From Terana coerulea (Eukaryota; Basidiomycota; Agaricomycetes; Polyporales; Phanerochaetaceae): a stretch of 44,817 bases of DNA. The stretch lies in contig JAKOGH010000314.1 in assembly GCA_024811115.1 (NCBI GenBank), positions 1-44,817 of the forward strand. The letters run 5' to 3'. A program made the translations under genes and the position numbers. The notes under the pieces are model-generated. The model searched no databases. It was not told where the DNA came from and saw only the letters and a program-made list of their open reading frames with translations. Positions 1 to 10,211 of the stretch are shown piece by piece (positions within the stretch are counted from its first letter, which is position 1; every line of letters starts with the position of its first letter).

Positions 1-888
1 GTCGGAGATAATCCTGGGAAGATTGACCGTGTTTAGCACTTGCAAAGCAAGCTCTGTTGAGCAGATGAGTTGGTTTTGGAGCCTCAGCGCACTACGGACG
101 TACTGACGAAGTTCCCGCGATAAGGTAGGTTCTGCAACACAGCGGGCGGGTGCAAGTGCGCCGCAAGGGCCAGGCCATGCCGCGACTGCCGGCGTCTGAT
201 CGACGCCTAATCAAGCGCTTGTCGGCCACGGCGCTTACAGCATGCCGTCCGAGAAATGTCCAAAACAGGCTGCCTGAGACCACATACTGCGCAAACGTCT
301 GCGCTCACGTCGGTGGACTGAGAACCGTGGTGGGTGTGCTCTAGCTGGTCTTTATTGTCTTCTGACTGCAGCAGGTCGCCGGGTTGACCTGCGTCTGCCG
401 GCCTGAGCGATGTTTCGAGCTCCAAGCCTTGCGCTTGAACTTTGTCTAGCTTTGTACGGCGAAGATCCCGTTCACCAGTGCTTAAGCATTCTGACACATG
501 GCTTCATTTTACCGAAACTGCGGACAAGAAGCTATATCCAGTAGCAATTCTGCAGGAAATAGAGCTGTCCGATTAGGTGTGACCACTCGCGATGTATATT
601 AAATACTAAATCATGTTTGCCATAGTATTAAAAATATACTCGCACTGCCCCCACGCAGGCGAAGTTTAGGAGAAGGTAGTGGAGGCGAGGCAGACGCTCG
701 ACATAGGTTCCATTACCGCATCACCGGTGCCTGACTACCCGAGGGTTCTTCTCTGCCACTCTCAACGATTCGGCCTCGCTGTCATGAAGGGCTGGCGCGC
801 GCTCGAAACACCAGCGCAAGTACCATTCCCTCGGATGCATGATTGCATTCAGAGCCGAGAGAATCCCCTAAAGTAAATATTTATTTGC
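1..888. other. No supported gene
   Basis: I see no coherent set of exons and no motif I recognise here. The short open frames on both strands have no family resemblance and overlap each other. The stretch from 590 to 650 is AT-rich. It ends at the TATA box of the small gene that follows. Confidence 0.5.
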
Positions 889-894
889 TAGAGA

Positions 895-900
895 TATAAA
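895..900 (+). promoter_or_regulatory. TATA box of the 136-aa gene
   Basis: The sequence reads TATAAA, 94 nt before the ATG at 989. A pyrimidine-rich leader with several CACA repeats follows. The paralogue at 8735 has TATAAAAA 99 nt before its ATG, and the third member has TATAAA 89 nt before its ATG. The repeated spacing supports a real core promoter. Confidence 0.6.
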
Positions 901-988
901 GGGGCCTGATGTTGGCTGCTCCTTCAGCACACCGCACCCTCCTGACCCTCGCTCTCCACACCAACACACTATTTCCCGCACCCACACA

Positions 989-1589
989 ATGGCGCGTCCA
1001 GACCGTGCTACCGCCAGGAGTGACATGGTGCCCTTCGTTCATCCCGGCGACGCACCCATTACAGTAAGCATCCATGTCGAAGTGCGTGCAAGGCAGCGGG
1101 AATAATATACACCCGTTCTCAGCCGCAGGCAGCACCAAGTCGCGCGCTGCCGACAGCGAGAGCGAGCAACACTCCTGCTCAGTACGGGGTGCCGTCTATG
1201 TACGTCCAGCTTCTCCCGTCGAGCGCCGCCACTGAGATACCCTCGTTTCAAGGTTAAGGTTTGCTTGCCACCCTGCTTCTGATAGAACACATTTCCCCGT
1301 TCTAACGCTCCCCGCTAGAAGCAGTCAGTTCAGGTGCTCAAAAGCGCTCAATGGTACAACGGTTCCATCGGTAGCGTCGCGGTAAGCTCTCATCTCACGT
1401 GGCGATATCCTTGCTCATGCTCTGCTCAAGACACAACTTCCGAATGGTACACCGACATCATACCGTGTAACCTACTGGGACGTGACAGGCCAGTCTGAAG
1501 GGACCTTTGATGCGAGAGATATTCGCCCCTTGTTTGATACCCAAACGCCCCGCAAACAGCGAGAAATCTCAAAGAGCAAGGAGGATTAA
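989..1589 (+). CDS. Small four-exon protein of unknown family, copy 1 (136 aa)
   Basis: The exons are 989-1063, 1129-1252, 1329-1381 and 1431-1589. All three introns (65, 76 and 49 nt) are GT-AG, and the spliced frame is open from ATG to TAA, giving 136 residues. I do not recognise the family. The N-terminal half is basic and rich in Ala and Pro. The C-terminal half contains SAQWYNGSI, then YRVTYWD and FDARDIRP. This Trp/Tyr-rich beta-strand pattern resembles a small SH3- or Tudor-like barrel, which is inference only. The 122-aa paralogue at 8735-9291 aligns over these motifs (QWFNGSV, YRVRYNWD, FNVNDIQ) and shares intron phases 1 and 0 for the last two introns. No signal peptide is visible. 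The tail is charged (RKQREISKSKED). An expressed, functional gene is plausible but unproven. Confidence 0.62.
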
Positions 1590-2144
1590 CTTTGTACATT
1601 ACGCATGAAAATTTTGGCAATTTATTTCAGATCTGGGCTAATCCGTCTGCAACGCAAGCTTTAAGTGACAATTGTTTGTTGAGTTATGAATTGATCATCC
1701 CCGTTTGGGGATTTGGTCTCGCGAGCATCGATGCCGCCCGCCTGTACATTAATTTATTATCACTCGTATCTGTTCACACTGTTCACATGACTGTCGGAGA
1801 CGATCCCTGAATTCAGAGCACGTATTGAGACGTAAAGATACATGATGTTCGCAGACGCCTGCATTATCGCAACGGCGAGCGTTTCAGAATCACGGGATGA
1901 TCCGTAACGCCACAAAGTTAAGTTTACATCCTATTCTTACATAATCTGAATTGTGTGCACTTGTATGGAAGGTATTGTAGATCCCTGATCTCTTACCCAC
2001 ATTCCTGAAGATTCTGGAGGTGGCCTGATATAGCCTTAGATCATTCGTGAGTTACAATTCAAAGAATATAATGCCATGCACCTTGCTCACCAAATTGACA
2101 GACATGTGTGAGCCATATCCACGTGCCATTGGCCCCATATCTTC
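1590..2144. other. Spacer with no supported gene
   Basis: The stretch is AT-rich with stops in all frames and no recognisable motif. It separates copy 1 from the decayed 3' part of another family member. In the parallel block the corresponding spacer (9292-10122) is longer, and I could not align the two. Confidence 0.4.
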
Positions 2145-2149
2145 TCAAT

Positions 2150-2500
2150 TGACTTTATCTGTACATGATGAGAAAGTCGTGGTTTGAATCAGCGGGAATA
2201 GGAGGGTAGTAGGAGTTTCGCTGCGCGTGCTGGATGCATGCCAGATGGTGATCGCAGTATCACGCTGTACAGTGCCCCACAGAGCTGATGTTAGCGGCGA
2301 CGAGATGCGCCCGGCCGAGGCCCAGTAGGGTACTATCCTAAAGCAGAACAATGCCGTTCCAAGTTCCGCCGTTCCTATCTCTGACTGACAGCCGTGTGGT
2401 CGAGTTTGGAGGCGTGTCGATGATCAGTTCACAGTTATGCGCAGTTCATCACTACACTCGCCCACATGCACCACAGAGTTTGTGACACGCACCTGCAAAT
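2150..2500 (+). pseudogene. Decayed 3' end of a family member (copy 4)
   Basis: This stretch aligns by eye with 10530-10920. Shared features are a GAATCAGCG segment, a GCATGCC segment before the splice region, and a closing frame that reads GDEMRPAEAQ and then stops at about 2328, against SDEVRTPGAQ and stop in copy 3. Matching 3' sequence continues past the stop: GCGCAGTTCATC here against GCGCAGTTCGTC there, then ACAGAGTTT in both. I could not build an upstream exon set with an ATG, so I treat it as a remnant of a gene in the same family. Confidence 0.4.
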
Positions 2501-2839
2501 GCGCCCCACACTGGTACCGGTGGGGCTCTTCTATGGCGGATCTCCCAAGATCCCTGAGAATGAAACATATCTGAAGCAGGGTCAAGGTTTGTAAAATGAA
2601 CTAAATAAAACATGGCCTTCACGCCGACCCGATTCATACGACAGCTAGATCCGTCAGGATTGGATCCCCGAAGCACTGAGGGCGAAGCTTGCACGAGAAC
2701 ATTTTAATTGTAGGCGCCCATAAGGCGATTCATACACGTAAACGCACCTGCTTGCGCACACGCGAGCATCAATACCGAACCCTGACCGCCTTCAAAAGAC
2801 TACAACACCTACATAGCTGGCACGGGTTGCAAGATCCTC

Positions 2840-3080
2840 CCGATGACACATCTCGTGCAGCGGGCGTGGTGTTCGTCGTTATCCGAAGATGCCAGGGTGT
2901 GTGAGCGGACATGTGTATCGTTGTGGACGCCTGTAGAAAAGGGTGCCGCCACCCACAGAGATCTGGATCGAAATGTGACGGCACTGGTTCAGCTACCGAC
3001 GCCCGTTGGTCTTTTCGACTTCGGAAATCAACGCACCCCGTCCATCGAGGCTCTACTCTTGGGCCAGAATATCCAATATC
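2840..3080. repeat. Duplicated segment, left copy
   Basis: This aligns with 11340-11610. Landmarks in both are CCTCCCGATG, CTCGTGCAGCGGG, GTGGTGTTCGTCGT, TTGTGGACGCC, GTAGAAAAGG and TTCGACTTCGGAAATCA. Read on the plus strand both copies can encode LWTPVEKG and FDFGNQRTP in register, which hints at a former coding exon. The right copy has about 50 nt extra in the middle. No complete gene could be built. Confidence 0.6.
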
Positions 3081-3109
3081 TGCGATTGCGACGGTGGTGC
3101 GAGTGCGCA

Positions 3110-4983
3110 GCCCGGCGGGACGCGATGAAAAAAAACACCACCTTGCTGACGAGCTGGTTGTTGCGGGCTGCCAGCCCCTTGATGTTCTCGATGGGCGCCT
3201 CGATCTTCGCCGGCCCGTCCTCGTGCCTCGTCTCCTGCGCCTTCTTCGGGATGCTCGGCGGGAGCTCAGCGGGCTTCTCGAGGGCCGCAGGCAGGTTCAG
3301 CGACTGCAGGGTGCTGCGACGGGAGCGGTGCGATCACCACGAGGGTGTAGGGGTGATGGCAGGCCGTTGCCAGGGTCCCGACCACCCACCTCGTTTTTGC
3401 GTTGTCGAGCCGCTGGCGTGGCCAAAGATTTCTTCCTGGAGTCAGCTCTTGCGTCTATCGTCATAGATCTCTTTGGGCAGGCCAGATCAGGCGCGCGGTC
3501 CCGGAGATGGCTGAGGGGCTCGCTAATGGCGACTTTGGCACCGTGGCTGAGCAGAGACTCTCCAAACACCGCCGTGTCGTTCTCGAACGCGGTCTTGGGG
3601 TCTTTGAGGGTACCGGAAATGGCAGACGGCACCATCGACACTTCGGCGATTGCGGGCAGTGACGCGGCACCTGGGACAGCCTGATGATGTATTAGGCCAT
3701 CGTCACGTCCAGCTGTTTCGAAGATTTGTTGCGCGGCGTCCAACAACGTCTGTGGGATGCAGGTAATGAGTGATGGGAGGGCAAGGCTGGGTGAAAGGCA
3801 CCGCCATGCTTTGACATCTTGCACAACTACCGGTGCCACGTTCTTTTCCCATCGGTCCATGTCACCGCCACGTACCTATTCGCGTCGATATTATCATCAA
3901 GGCCCTTCCTGTATTGGGCAACGCCCTCAAATTGATATTGCTTAGTCTTGAGATGGGCCCACCCAACCCTGGGGAAAGATCAGTCCAGATGAGCCGTGAC
4001 GATGCTAACTCCAGACATACCGGTGGTAATAGTTGCCTAACGGCAGCTGGTGCCTCGCGTATGCCTCTCAACGACTCGCGGTAGAAGGTACCGATCTTAT
4101 CATGGGAAAGGAGGTGTACGATCGGGGAAGCGCCTTCCGAGGTATGAGGCTTCTACCTTCGTCGCCAGCTTCCCGATGACCCCGTCCTTCCAATGGTCTA
4201 TTGCATTCAGTACGACGTTCTCACGGTAGCTATACAGCGAGAGCATACCTTGCATTGCGCGTTGTTAAACGCCCTCCTGCGCTTGCGCAAGCACCAGGGC
4301 CTCAAGGCTGCGCAGGAATGCATCGGAGAATTCGAGCACATCATCAGAGTCCGGTACAGATGCGCGGAGCTTGGGGGCCGCAGCGGACTCCAAGTAGTTC
4401 AACGCCCCTGCACCGTTTTACGGAACGTAAAAATCAAATGCGCATCGGCACGGAGCATATGTGGGTTTACCTGATAGTGAAAAACTGCCTACTTTAGACC
4501 TTGGCCGCTCTGACCGTCTTCGGAGTTGGCCAGCTACGAATGCAGCGCCGCCAGATTGAATGACACCGCGGCACGTTCATAAGCCAGATTACGCAAGCTG
4601 GTAGGCACTGCCAAAGGGCCAAACGCCCACGCGTATGGGATTTCCAGGCCAATCTAACAGTGCCTTTACATAAGCTAACCTTCTTGCTATACCAAACCAA
4701 CAGAAACGTACTCACGTCCGGGGGTAGCTTGACTAGAATGAACGCGCGTGATAGCTGTTTCAATCTATCGTATGTCCGACCACATCGGCGGGAAGGGCCT
4801 CGACGGTAGCAGCAGTGCGATCTGCATGAGCGACGTCACCCACTCCATCTTTACGCAACGCCTCCCAGAGCTTGATATCCCACATGAATGCGTACGGGTG
4901 TATGTCGGTATGATAAGTATGAATGTACCCCCTGACGGCACCTCGTACGTCTGCTTGAACGGAATCGACAGCAGATTTGGCAT
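3110..4983 (-). pseudogene. Broken BRO1-domain protein, palA/RIM20-like
   Basis: On the minus strand the gene begins at 4983 with MPNLLSIPFKQTYEVP, a typical BRO1 start. It then continues in changing frames: WDIKLWEALRKDGVGD, a spliced join LPPD/IGLEIPYAWAF, then YERAAVSFNLAALHS, APKLRASVPDSDDVL, YRENVVLNAIDHWKDGV and, near 3500-3800, VPGAASLPAIAEVSMVPS. The last recognisable piece, LNLPAALEKPAELPPS, lies near 3250. That is the order of a BRO1 domain followed by the ALIX V-domain. The family links ESCRT-III to ambient-pH signalling (Rim101/PacC) in fungi. The copy is dead: there is a frame change near 4930, in-frame stops near 4752, 4535 and 4266, and more in 3870-4110. Its 3' end is lost at about 3110, where the duplicated segment starts. 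A functional copy would be expected elsewhere in the genome. Confidence 0.75.
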
Positions 4984-6367
4984 CTTGTCACTTTCACCAC
5001 CCGAGATTCCGTGAAGTGTTCAGCCTCTACGTACAGAAGTCGAGATCTCCGCTAGACACCAGCTCGCTTAGCTCAGCAGAAATAGCTCGCCCAGGAAGAA
5101 GGATGGACGCGATCGGCTGTAAGTATGAAGCCCGATACATCGAACGGAAACAGGCGCCATCGCCAGTGCATTTGGTGGATTTGATTGCTCGTGGCGCTTG
5201 CTGAATTCAGGAGTAAATCGTGACTGTCGTGCAAGTTGATTGTGTCCTACGTATGACTTCCGTTAGTTCCGAGTAGGCTATAAGTGATTAAAGGCTATTT
5301 TCTGCGTTGCAAGAAATTTGTGATAGTCAGCGAATGCCTGTACTGCGTATGAGCAATTTCCGAGTCACTTAGGAGCCTTTGTTTGCCTCCGTAAGCGTGA
5401 TTACATCAGGGCATCTGCGGCGTCTACTCAAACCTCGCCGCCCGCGCGCATGCTGCTCCCTGCTATTCTCACCAGTAATTTCAGTCGCGTAGACCCTCAC
5501 AATCCAGAGCACTCGGATCAGTCGCGCCAACCGACGTATCCGTTACGACTAGCAATCATATGGATGCTCAACCAGTTCTTTGACATGTGCGTACGAGGTC
5601 TAAACTCTCAGCTCAGCCTGGCGTGAAGTGCGGAGTTCGGGAAAACGCATATGGTTGTGCTACACCATCATGGGTGAGCTAAACGACCACTTGTAGAGCT
5701 TCAGGCTACTCACGCAGCTGTATCGCTAGAGAAACCGGAGCCTGTCATGTGTTTTGAGGTCACGCCGGGGCACCACCGAGACACTACCGCTGAACACCGC
5801 GATCTGAACGCGATGAACGGAGGAGTGTCCAGGCGCAATGCTTGATGCCCGTCATGAAGTATGCTTGCGTATCTTATTTGGTGCATATGCCTCATTTATT
5901 TTTACCATCATCCCCCTTACCCGTATCCTTGCCTATTTGTATATATTATCAGCCATTTTCGGTCGATGGCGCCAGATGGCCTACATGCTGTCGAACAACG
6001 TCCATGAAGTGCAGCTCCCACTGGCAAACGCATCAGTCCGACGGATCGAATTTCTATGGGTCAGGTGGCTTGACAGCGACGCAAGGTACCAACATGGTCC
6101 CAGTACTTGCCGACTGGAGCGTGTTCGGGCGGCCCGCTTAAAGAATGTAGCAGAGACCCGTGTATGACAGAGGACGCACTCAACCGCCACTGTGCATGCT
6201 ACCAGCGGTGACGGCCGGATGTCTATCCTGCCAATTTCTGAGAATTTACCGAGAACATGGGATGATTCTATTTTTCTAGGGGTGATTGTCTTGGCCGGTT
6301 GCCGTTCTGTACGGCCTCGCGTAAAGGTCTGTCGCAAGCTGACTAATGAGACGTCGCTAAATTTTCA
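4984..6367. other. No confident gene; possible exon-like stretches
   Basis: Two stretches look somewhat exon-like on the plus strand. One runs from an ATG at about 5450 for some 45 codons to a GTGCGTACG donor near 5587. The other, about 5840-6140, is open in two overlapping frames. I recognise no family in either and could not connect them into one model, so no gene is called. Confidence 0.35.
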
Positions 6368-6373
6368 TATAAA
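6368..6373 (+). promoter_or_regulatory. TATA-like box
   Basis: The sequence reads TATAAA. It lies only 14 nt before the first in-frame ATG at 6382 but 134 nt before the in-frame ATG at 6502. If it is used, the transcript would start near 6400 and translation would more likely start at 6502. Confidence 0.4.
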
Positions 6374-6381
6374 GTAGATGG

Positions 6382-6982
6382 ATGTCTTCGAGGAGGACCG
6401 CTCATCCAAGACATCTTTCACCACTGAAAGTCACTGCTGCGGCTCTCTCGCCACGATTTTTCACTTACCAATCAATTGGCCTACCATGTCCTTTATCACC
6501 AATGAAGCTCTCGCTCAGACTGCCCGTGATGTCCCTCAAGCTTTGCCTACCGTTCAGGCGATGCAATAATCTTCTCCAGATTGTGCCTGCCAGCGACCTG
6601 CGAGCAAGGCTCCACGCAATACCTGCGGATTCTCCAATCTCTGCTACATGGGCGATCGCACGACGTGTAAGTCTTGTTCAGCCTTGTGTATGGTCCTCGA
6701 AACGCTCAAACATTTTCATGCTATAGTGACTTCTATATTTCATGCAGATCGCCATGCCCAAGGAGCGACTTGATGCACTGTTAGAGTGGTGGGATCAGTA
6801 AGCTCACTCGTAAGCTCTGCGCTTAATCATGTTTTACTGATCTGGTCTCAATTAGACGTCTGTTTAGCTTTGATCACGAGTCAGGCGATGTTCTTCCGAA
6901 CAACGCCGAGACGGTCATGGGCCAGATGTTGGCTCAGATCAAGGCCGCCGAAGCCGCTGGAGGCAGTGACGAGTCTGAGTAG
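6382..6982 (+). CDS. Unrecognised three-exon gene (153 aa, or 113 aa from 6502)
   Basis: The exons are 6382-6666, 6748-6797 and 6856-6982. Both introns (81 and 58 nt) are GT-AG and the frame stays open to TAG at 6980-6982. The C-terminal part reads MPKERLDALLEWWDQ, then RLFSFDHESGDVLP, then an acidic, Ala-rich tail ending in GGSDESE. I do not recognise a family with certainty. The LLEWWDQ segment recalls the C-termini of uncharacterised Agaricomycete repeat-associated proteins, which is a memory-based guess. The in-frame ATG at 6502 gives a hydrophobic start (MKLSLRLPVMSLKLCLPF) and fits the TATA position better. The open splice-consistent frame is the main evidence for a real gene; the first exon is the least certain part. 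Confidence 0.45.
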
Positions 6983-8630
6983 TGCAGTGGTCAGTTCTAC
7001 CCCAACATGGGTTGCTCGTAGTTTGTTTGTAGCTGTCTAGAATGATAGAATGATTTTGGATGACAAAACTAAATGCTGCCTGCTTAAATGGGAGAATAGT
7101 GTGCAGGGGCAGCAGGGCTTGAGACGGCTAATAACCGGGTGCAGGCGTTGTAGGCCCCAAATAGATCGCATGACTTAGATTAATGTTTGTGAACCTAGGA
7201 TTGGGACAGGCCTCGTACGCCTTCAAAGGTGCACTATCGTGCTGTAGCTCCCAAGCTAAAAATTACTTATCTCAGCTGTATATGTCATGAGAGTATCCCG
7301 GGTTATTATCTCCACAACTCTTTCAGCTATTTTATGACTTTTCGCTGCTGTAACCCGGTTCCAGTCGGGTTCTGGTATCGTTTTCAGTCACTTGCAAGTT
7401 GTACCATGAAGCTATACGATTTACGGTGATTACAGTAAATTGTTCACTTATACACGGGTCCTGTACTTTGCACGGGCCTTATGTTGGCTCAGAAAAATTT
7501 CGGGATCAGCTCGATGTAATTCACGCCACCTGCGCACATATGATTCAGTCCGATCAAGCTCGAAGAGAAGGCCAGGAGAGCAACGACTGCGGTAGATGGC
7601 CAGGTGAGCAGTACTGGTGATGCTAGTATTGAACGGCTGTGTGACAGACAAAACCAAAGATGCCAGAATGAGATTTGATATGATGAGCAGACTGGTTTCC
7701 GACTAAGCGTGGGCGACGTAGCTGTAAGCTGTGGTGTAAGCCGCGAACAAGTGCGATGCGCACTGCGAACCCGGGGCCGGGCCAACGCCGGCAGGGGCAC
7801 GCACTGGGTTTTTATTGGCGCTCTGTGGAGTCGAACCGGGGAACCCCTTCCTTGAGCGCCTGACTGACAGGGCCACTGCGAGAGGGTGCCTCAGGCCACC
7901 CTCTGCAGCGAAAGCCGACACTCGTACGGATCTGGCCTTGTCGCATCATATCCGTTCTGGTAAGTTTCGAACGTTCGAGGCTCAGCGCTCAGTCCTGGTC
8001 CAATTCCATTGTCTTACAGACCGCGGCATCCCGGCCAGCGAAACCGCTGCCCTCAGCTTTCGTGGTTTGACGGCATCGCTGCCAGCTGCCAGCTCTATAG
8101 ACGGTTTCATGCGATGATAATCCCGCTGAAAGTGCCTATTACGTTTAAATTGCAGCACCGTTGCGGATATCAGCCATGACATTCGGCCGCCGCCGTCAGT
8201 GGACTTCAAGTTATTCACGCCGAGAATTGTGTTTCGGCACATGCGCGGCTGGGAGCAAGTGCAGAGCCGGCGGCACTACTCAGAGTAGACAGATAGAAGC
8301 TCTTGTTGAAGGTCAGCACGGACACCTGGTAATAAGAGGGCGGGAGAGACTGATGAAGATGCTTCATGACTCAGGAGTCTCGCTACGGTCCCTTCTGAGG
8401 TACCAGGGGATCACCCCGGAACGCCGACACCGTCAGCCCAGCCTTTCCCCTGGTCGACCATCTGAGCTAATCTCAGCGTGTGAGTTAAACCTTCCTGTTG
8501 AATGTCGGAGTCCGAGCCCCTATGATGCCGTATGGGGCGCTAGACACCTCAGCGCGTCGTCCGTTTGCACCTCGCCATTCCCATGATGCATTACCAGGTC
8601 ACGCCGGGCGATCTCCGTAGAGCACGAGTC
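6983..8630. other. No supported gene
   Basis: I find no consistent exon series in this stretch. It contains an inverted repeat GGCGCTC/GAGCGCC at 7817-7860 and a second, GAGGGTG/CACCCTC, at about 7882-7903. A minus-strand GGTTCGACTCC lies between the arms of the first. These look tRNA-like but do not fold as a tRNA. Confidence 0.4.
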
Positions 8631-8635
8631 GAACG

Positions 8636-8644
8636 TATAAAAAG
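8636..8644 (+). promoter_or_regulatory. TATA box of the 122-aa gene
   Basis: The sequence reads TATAAAAAG, 99 nt before the ATG at 8735. This matches the spacing seen for the paralogue at 989. Confidence 0.6.
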
Positions 8645-8734
8645 AACAGCCTGCGTCTGCTCTCCTACTTTACCACCCCCGAAACGCACTGAACAGCCCG
8701 TACACACTCTCACTGGCACTTCAGGTCATTCAAT

Positions 8735-9291
8735 ATGGCTCCCCCGACAGACCCACCGCAAGGTACCAGATGCTTCCTATCGCCTACGCTGGTGACCGTG
8801 GTGCCCTCATGGTGAGCACCGACGTCGGTCTCACACAGCACATCCCAGATAACGGACCATTGACCTCCCAGCCCAACCCGGCACCAAGTCGCGCGTTGCC
8901 GACTGCCAGAGCGCGTTCCGCTTACCCCACCTTTGTACGTTCAAGTTCATCGCTACCGCTCACCCATCGCCTTGTCTGAGACATCTGCGCCATTCATAGG
9001 TCCTGGTATGTTGCGCTTATCTCCTTCAACAGCGGACCTTTGCTGACGTCCCCACCTACAGAACCAGTCCGTCATAGTGCGCGTGAATCAGCAGTGGTTC
9101 AATGGCTCTGTTAGCAACGTCGAGGTGGGCTCGTGTCTGTATTGCGCGCTCTCATATTTGCTAACTCAGTATACATATAGACTCGACTGGCAGACGGTAC
9201 CCCGACATATCGCGTCCGTTACAACTGGGATGCTACGACCCCACGCGAAGCCATATTCAATGTGAACGATATCCAGGCTGCCTCATGCTAA
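8735..9291 (+). CDS. Small four-exon protein of unknown family, copy 2 (122 aa)
   Basis: The exons are 8735-8811, 8872-9005, 9078-9124 and 9181-9291. All introns are GT-AG (60, 72 and 56 nt), and the spliced frame is open to TAA. The product reads LYVQVHRY, then VRVNQQWFNGSVSNVE, then GTPTYRVRYNWD and FNVNDIQAASC at the end. It aligns with the 136-aa copy at 989-1589 from the YVQ segment onward. Upstream of that, the DNA is similar (GCACCAAGTCGCGCG in both) but is read in a different frame. Intron 1 is phase 2 here and phase 0 in copy 1, so the N-terminal halves differ in protein sequence. The charged C-terminal tail of copy 1 is missing. I cannot assign a function; an SH3- or Tudor-like fold is a guess from the Trp/Tyr strand pattern. 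Confidence 0.6.
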
Positions 9292-10122
9292 AGTGGGCCA
9301 GTCCCAAGACTCTCACAAGCTTTCGAAAGGAAACCACAAGAATTCAACATAGGCTGCTTCTAATAAATTGCTGTGTATGTATTAATTTTAGGATTATGTC
9401 TGTGACAGTCCTCTACGGCAGTCTCTGTATGTAGTAGCAACTATCGACCTATCACGGAACTTGTACGCGGGCGGTAGCATCTATCTATGTAATTCCAATG
9501 CATACTATCTATTCACACGAGTGCCTTTGCGATGTCCCACTGCAGTTACACATAAAGACGTAAAAGCGTGCTGGATGAATGCCGCGCTCGTCACGGTGGT
9601 CGCGCAGCGGGCGCCACAGGCACCAAGCAGATCCGCAAGACGCCGGGGCCACATCCGTGGGGCCGGCGGGCCGCTGGATTAGCTCGGGCGCCACGCCACA
9701 AAGTTTGATGATGCTAAGATGTCGAATCAGGCAGGCAGGAGTAGGTCGCGGCTGCCCGTCGTACAGTCTCGCAAAGTGAGTGACCACCGCAAAACAACAA
9801 AATATTTCTTCGATGCCAGGAAACATTTTCGTGAGTAGCGAGGTCGATATACATGTCGCAACTGCAGTGGGAGACTCCTACTATAGCAGAAGTGCGCAGG
9901 AAACTGAGTCCTCTCCGAGTCTAGGGAGCAGAACAATCAGGCTGGCTATTCTGATACATGCACAATTCTAGTCCCAAGATATTGGACGTGGTATCAAGCG
10001 GCACCCTAGAATTTGGCTATCACTGTGTCTGATACCGGCCTGCGGCCACCGGAATTGTGGCCTAGTGGCCGTGCATTGCTGTATTAGGAATCTCAACGCA
10101 GTTTTAACATAGTACGTCAACG
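9292..10122. other. Spacer with no supported gene
   Basis: Short open frames exist, including one at 9579-9779 and Arg/Ser-rich frames near 9700-9830, but they have no splice context or family resemblance. The spacer is followed directly by the TATA box of the third family member. Confidence 0.4.
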
Positions 10123-10128
10123 TATAAA
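10123..10128 (+). promoter_or_regulatory. TATA box of the third family member
   Basis: The sequence reads TATAAA, 89 nt before the ATG at 10212. The layout is the same as for copies 1 and 2. Confidence 0.5.
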
Positions 10129-10211
10129 TGCCTCGATATCTAGAGGTGGAAGTTGAATGAACCCCCAGCGCTACTCCTGTATCTCAACTTTGCAAACCGT
10201 TTCCCACTTCA

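Noticed and set aside
2843..3466. Long plus-strand open frame of 207 codons
   Set aside because: Its second half is antisense to the BRO1 relic, whose minus-strand frame has clear family motifs. The first half is the duplicated segment.
5449..6170. Possible multi-exon gene on the plus strand
   Set aside because: Individual open stretches exist, but I could not join them through splice sites in one frame, and no family motif is visible.
7817..7903. tRNA-like sequence on the minus strand with GGTTCGACTCC and GGCGCTC/GAGCGCC arms
   Set aside because: The arms are only 30 nt apart and the T-stem does not pair beyond two bases, so no cloverleaf forms. It could be a tRNA or SINE fossil, but this is not supported.
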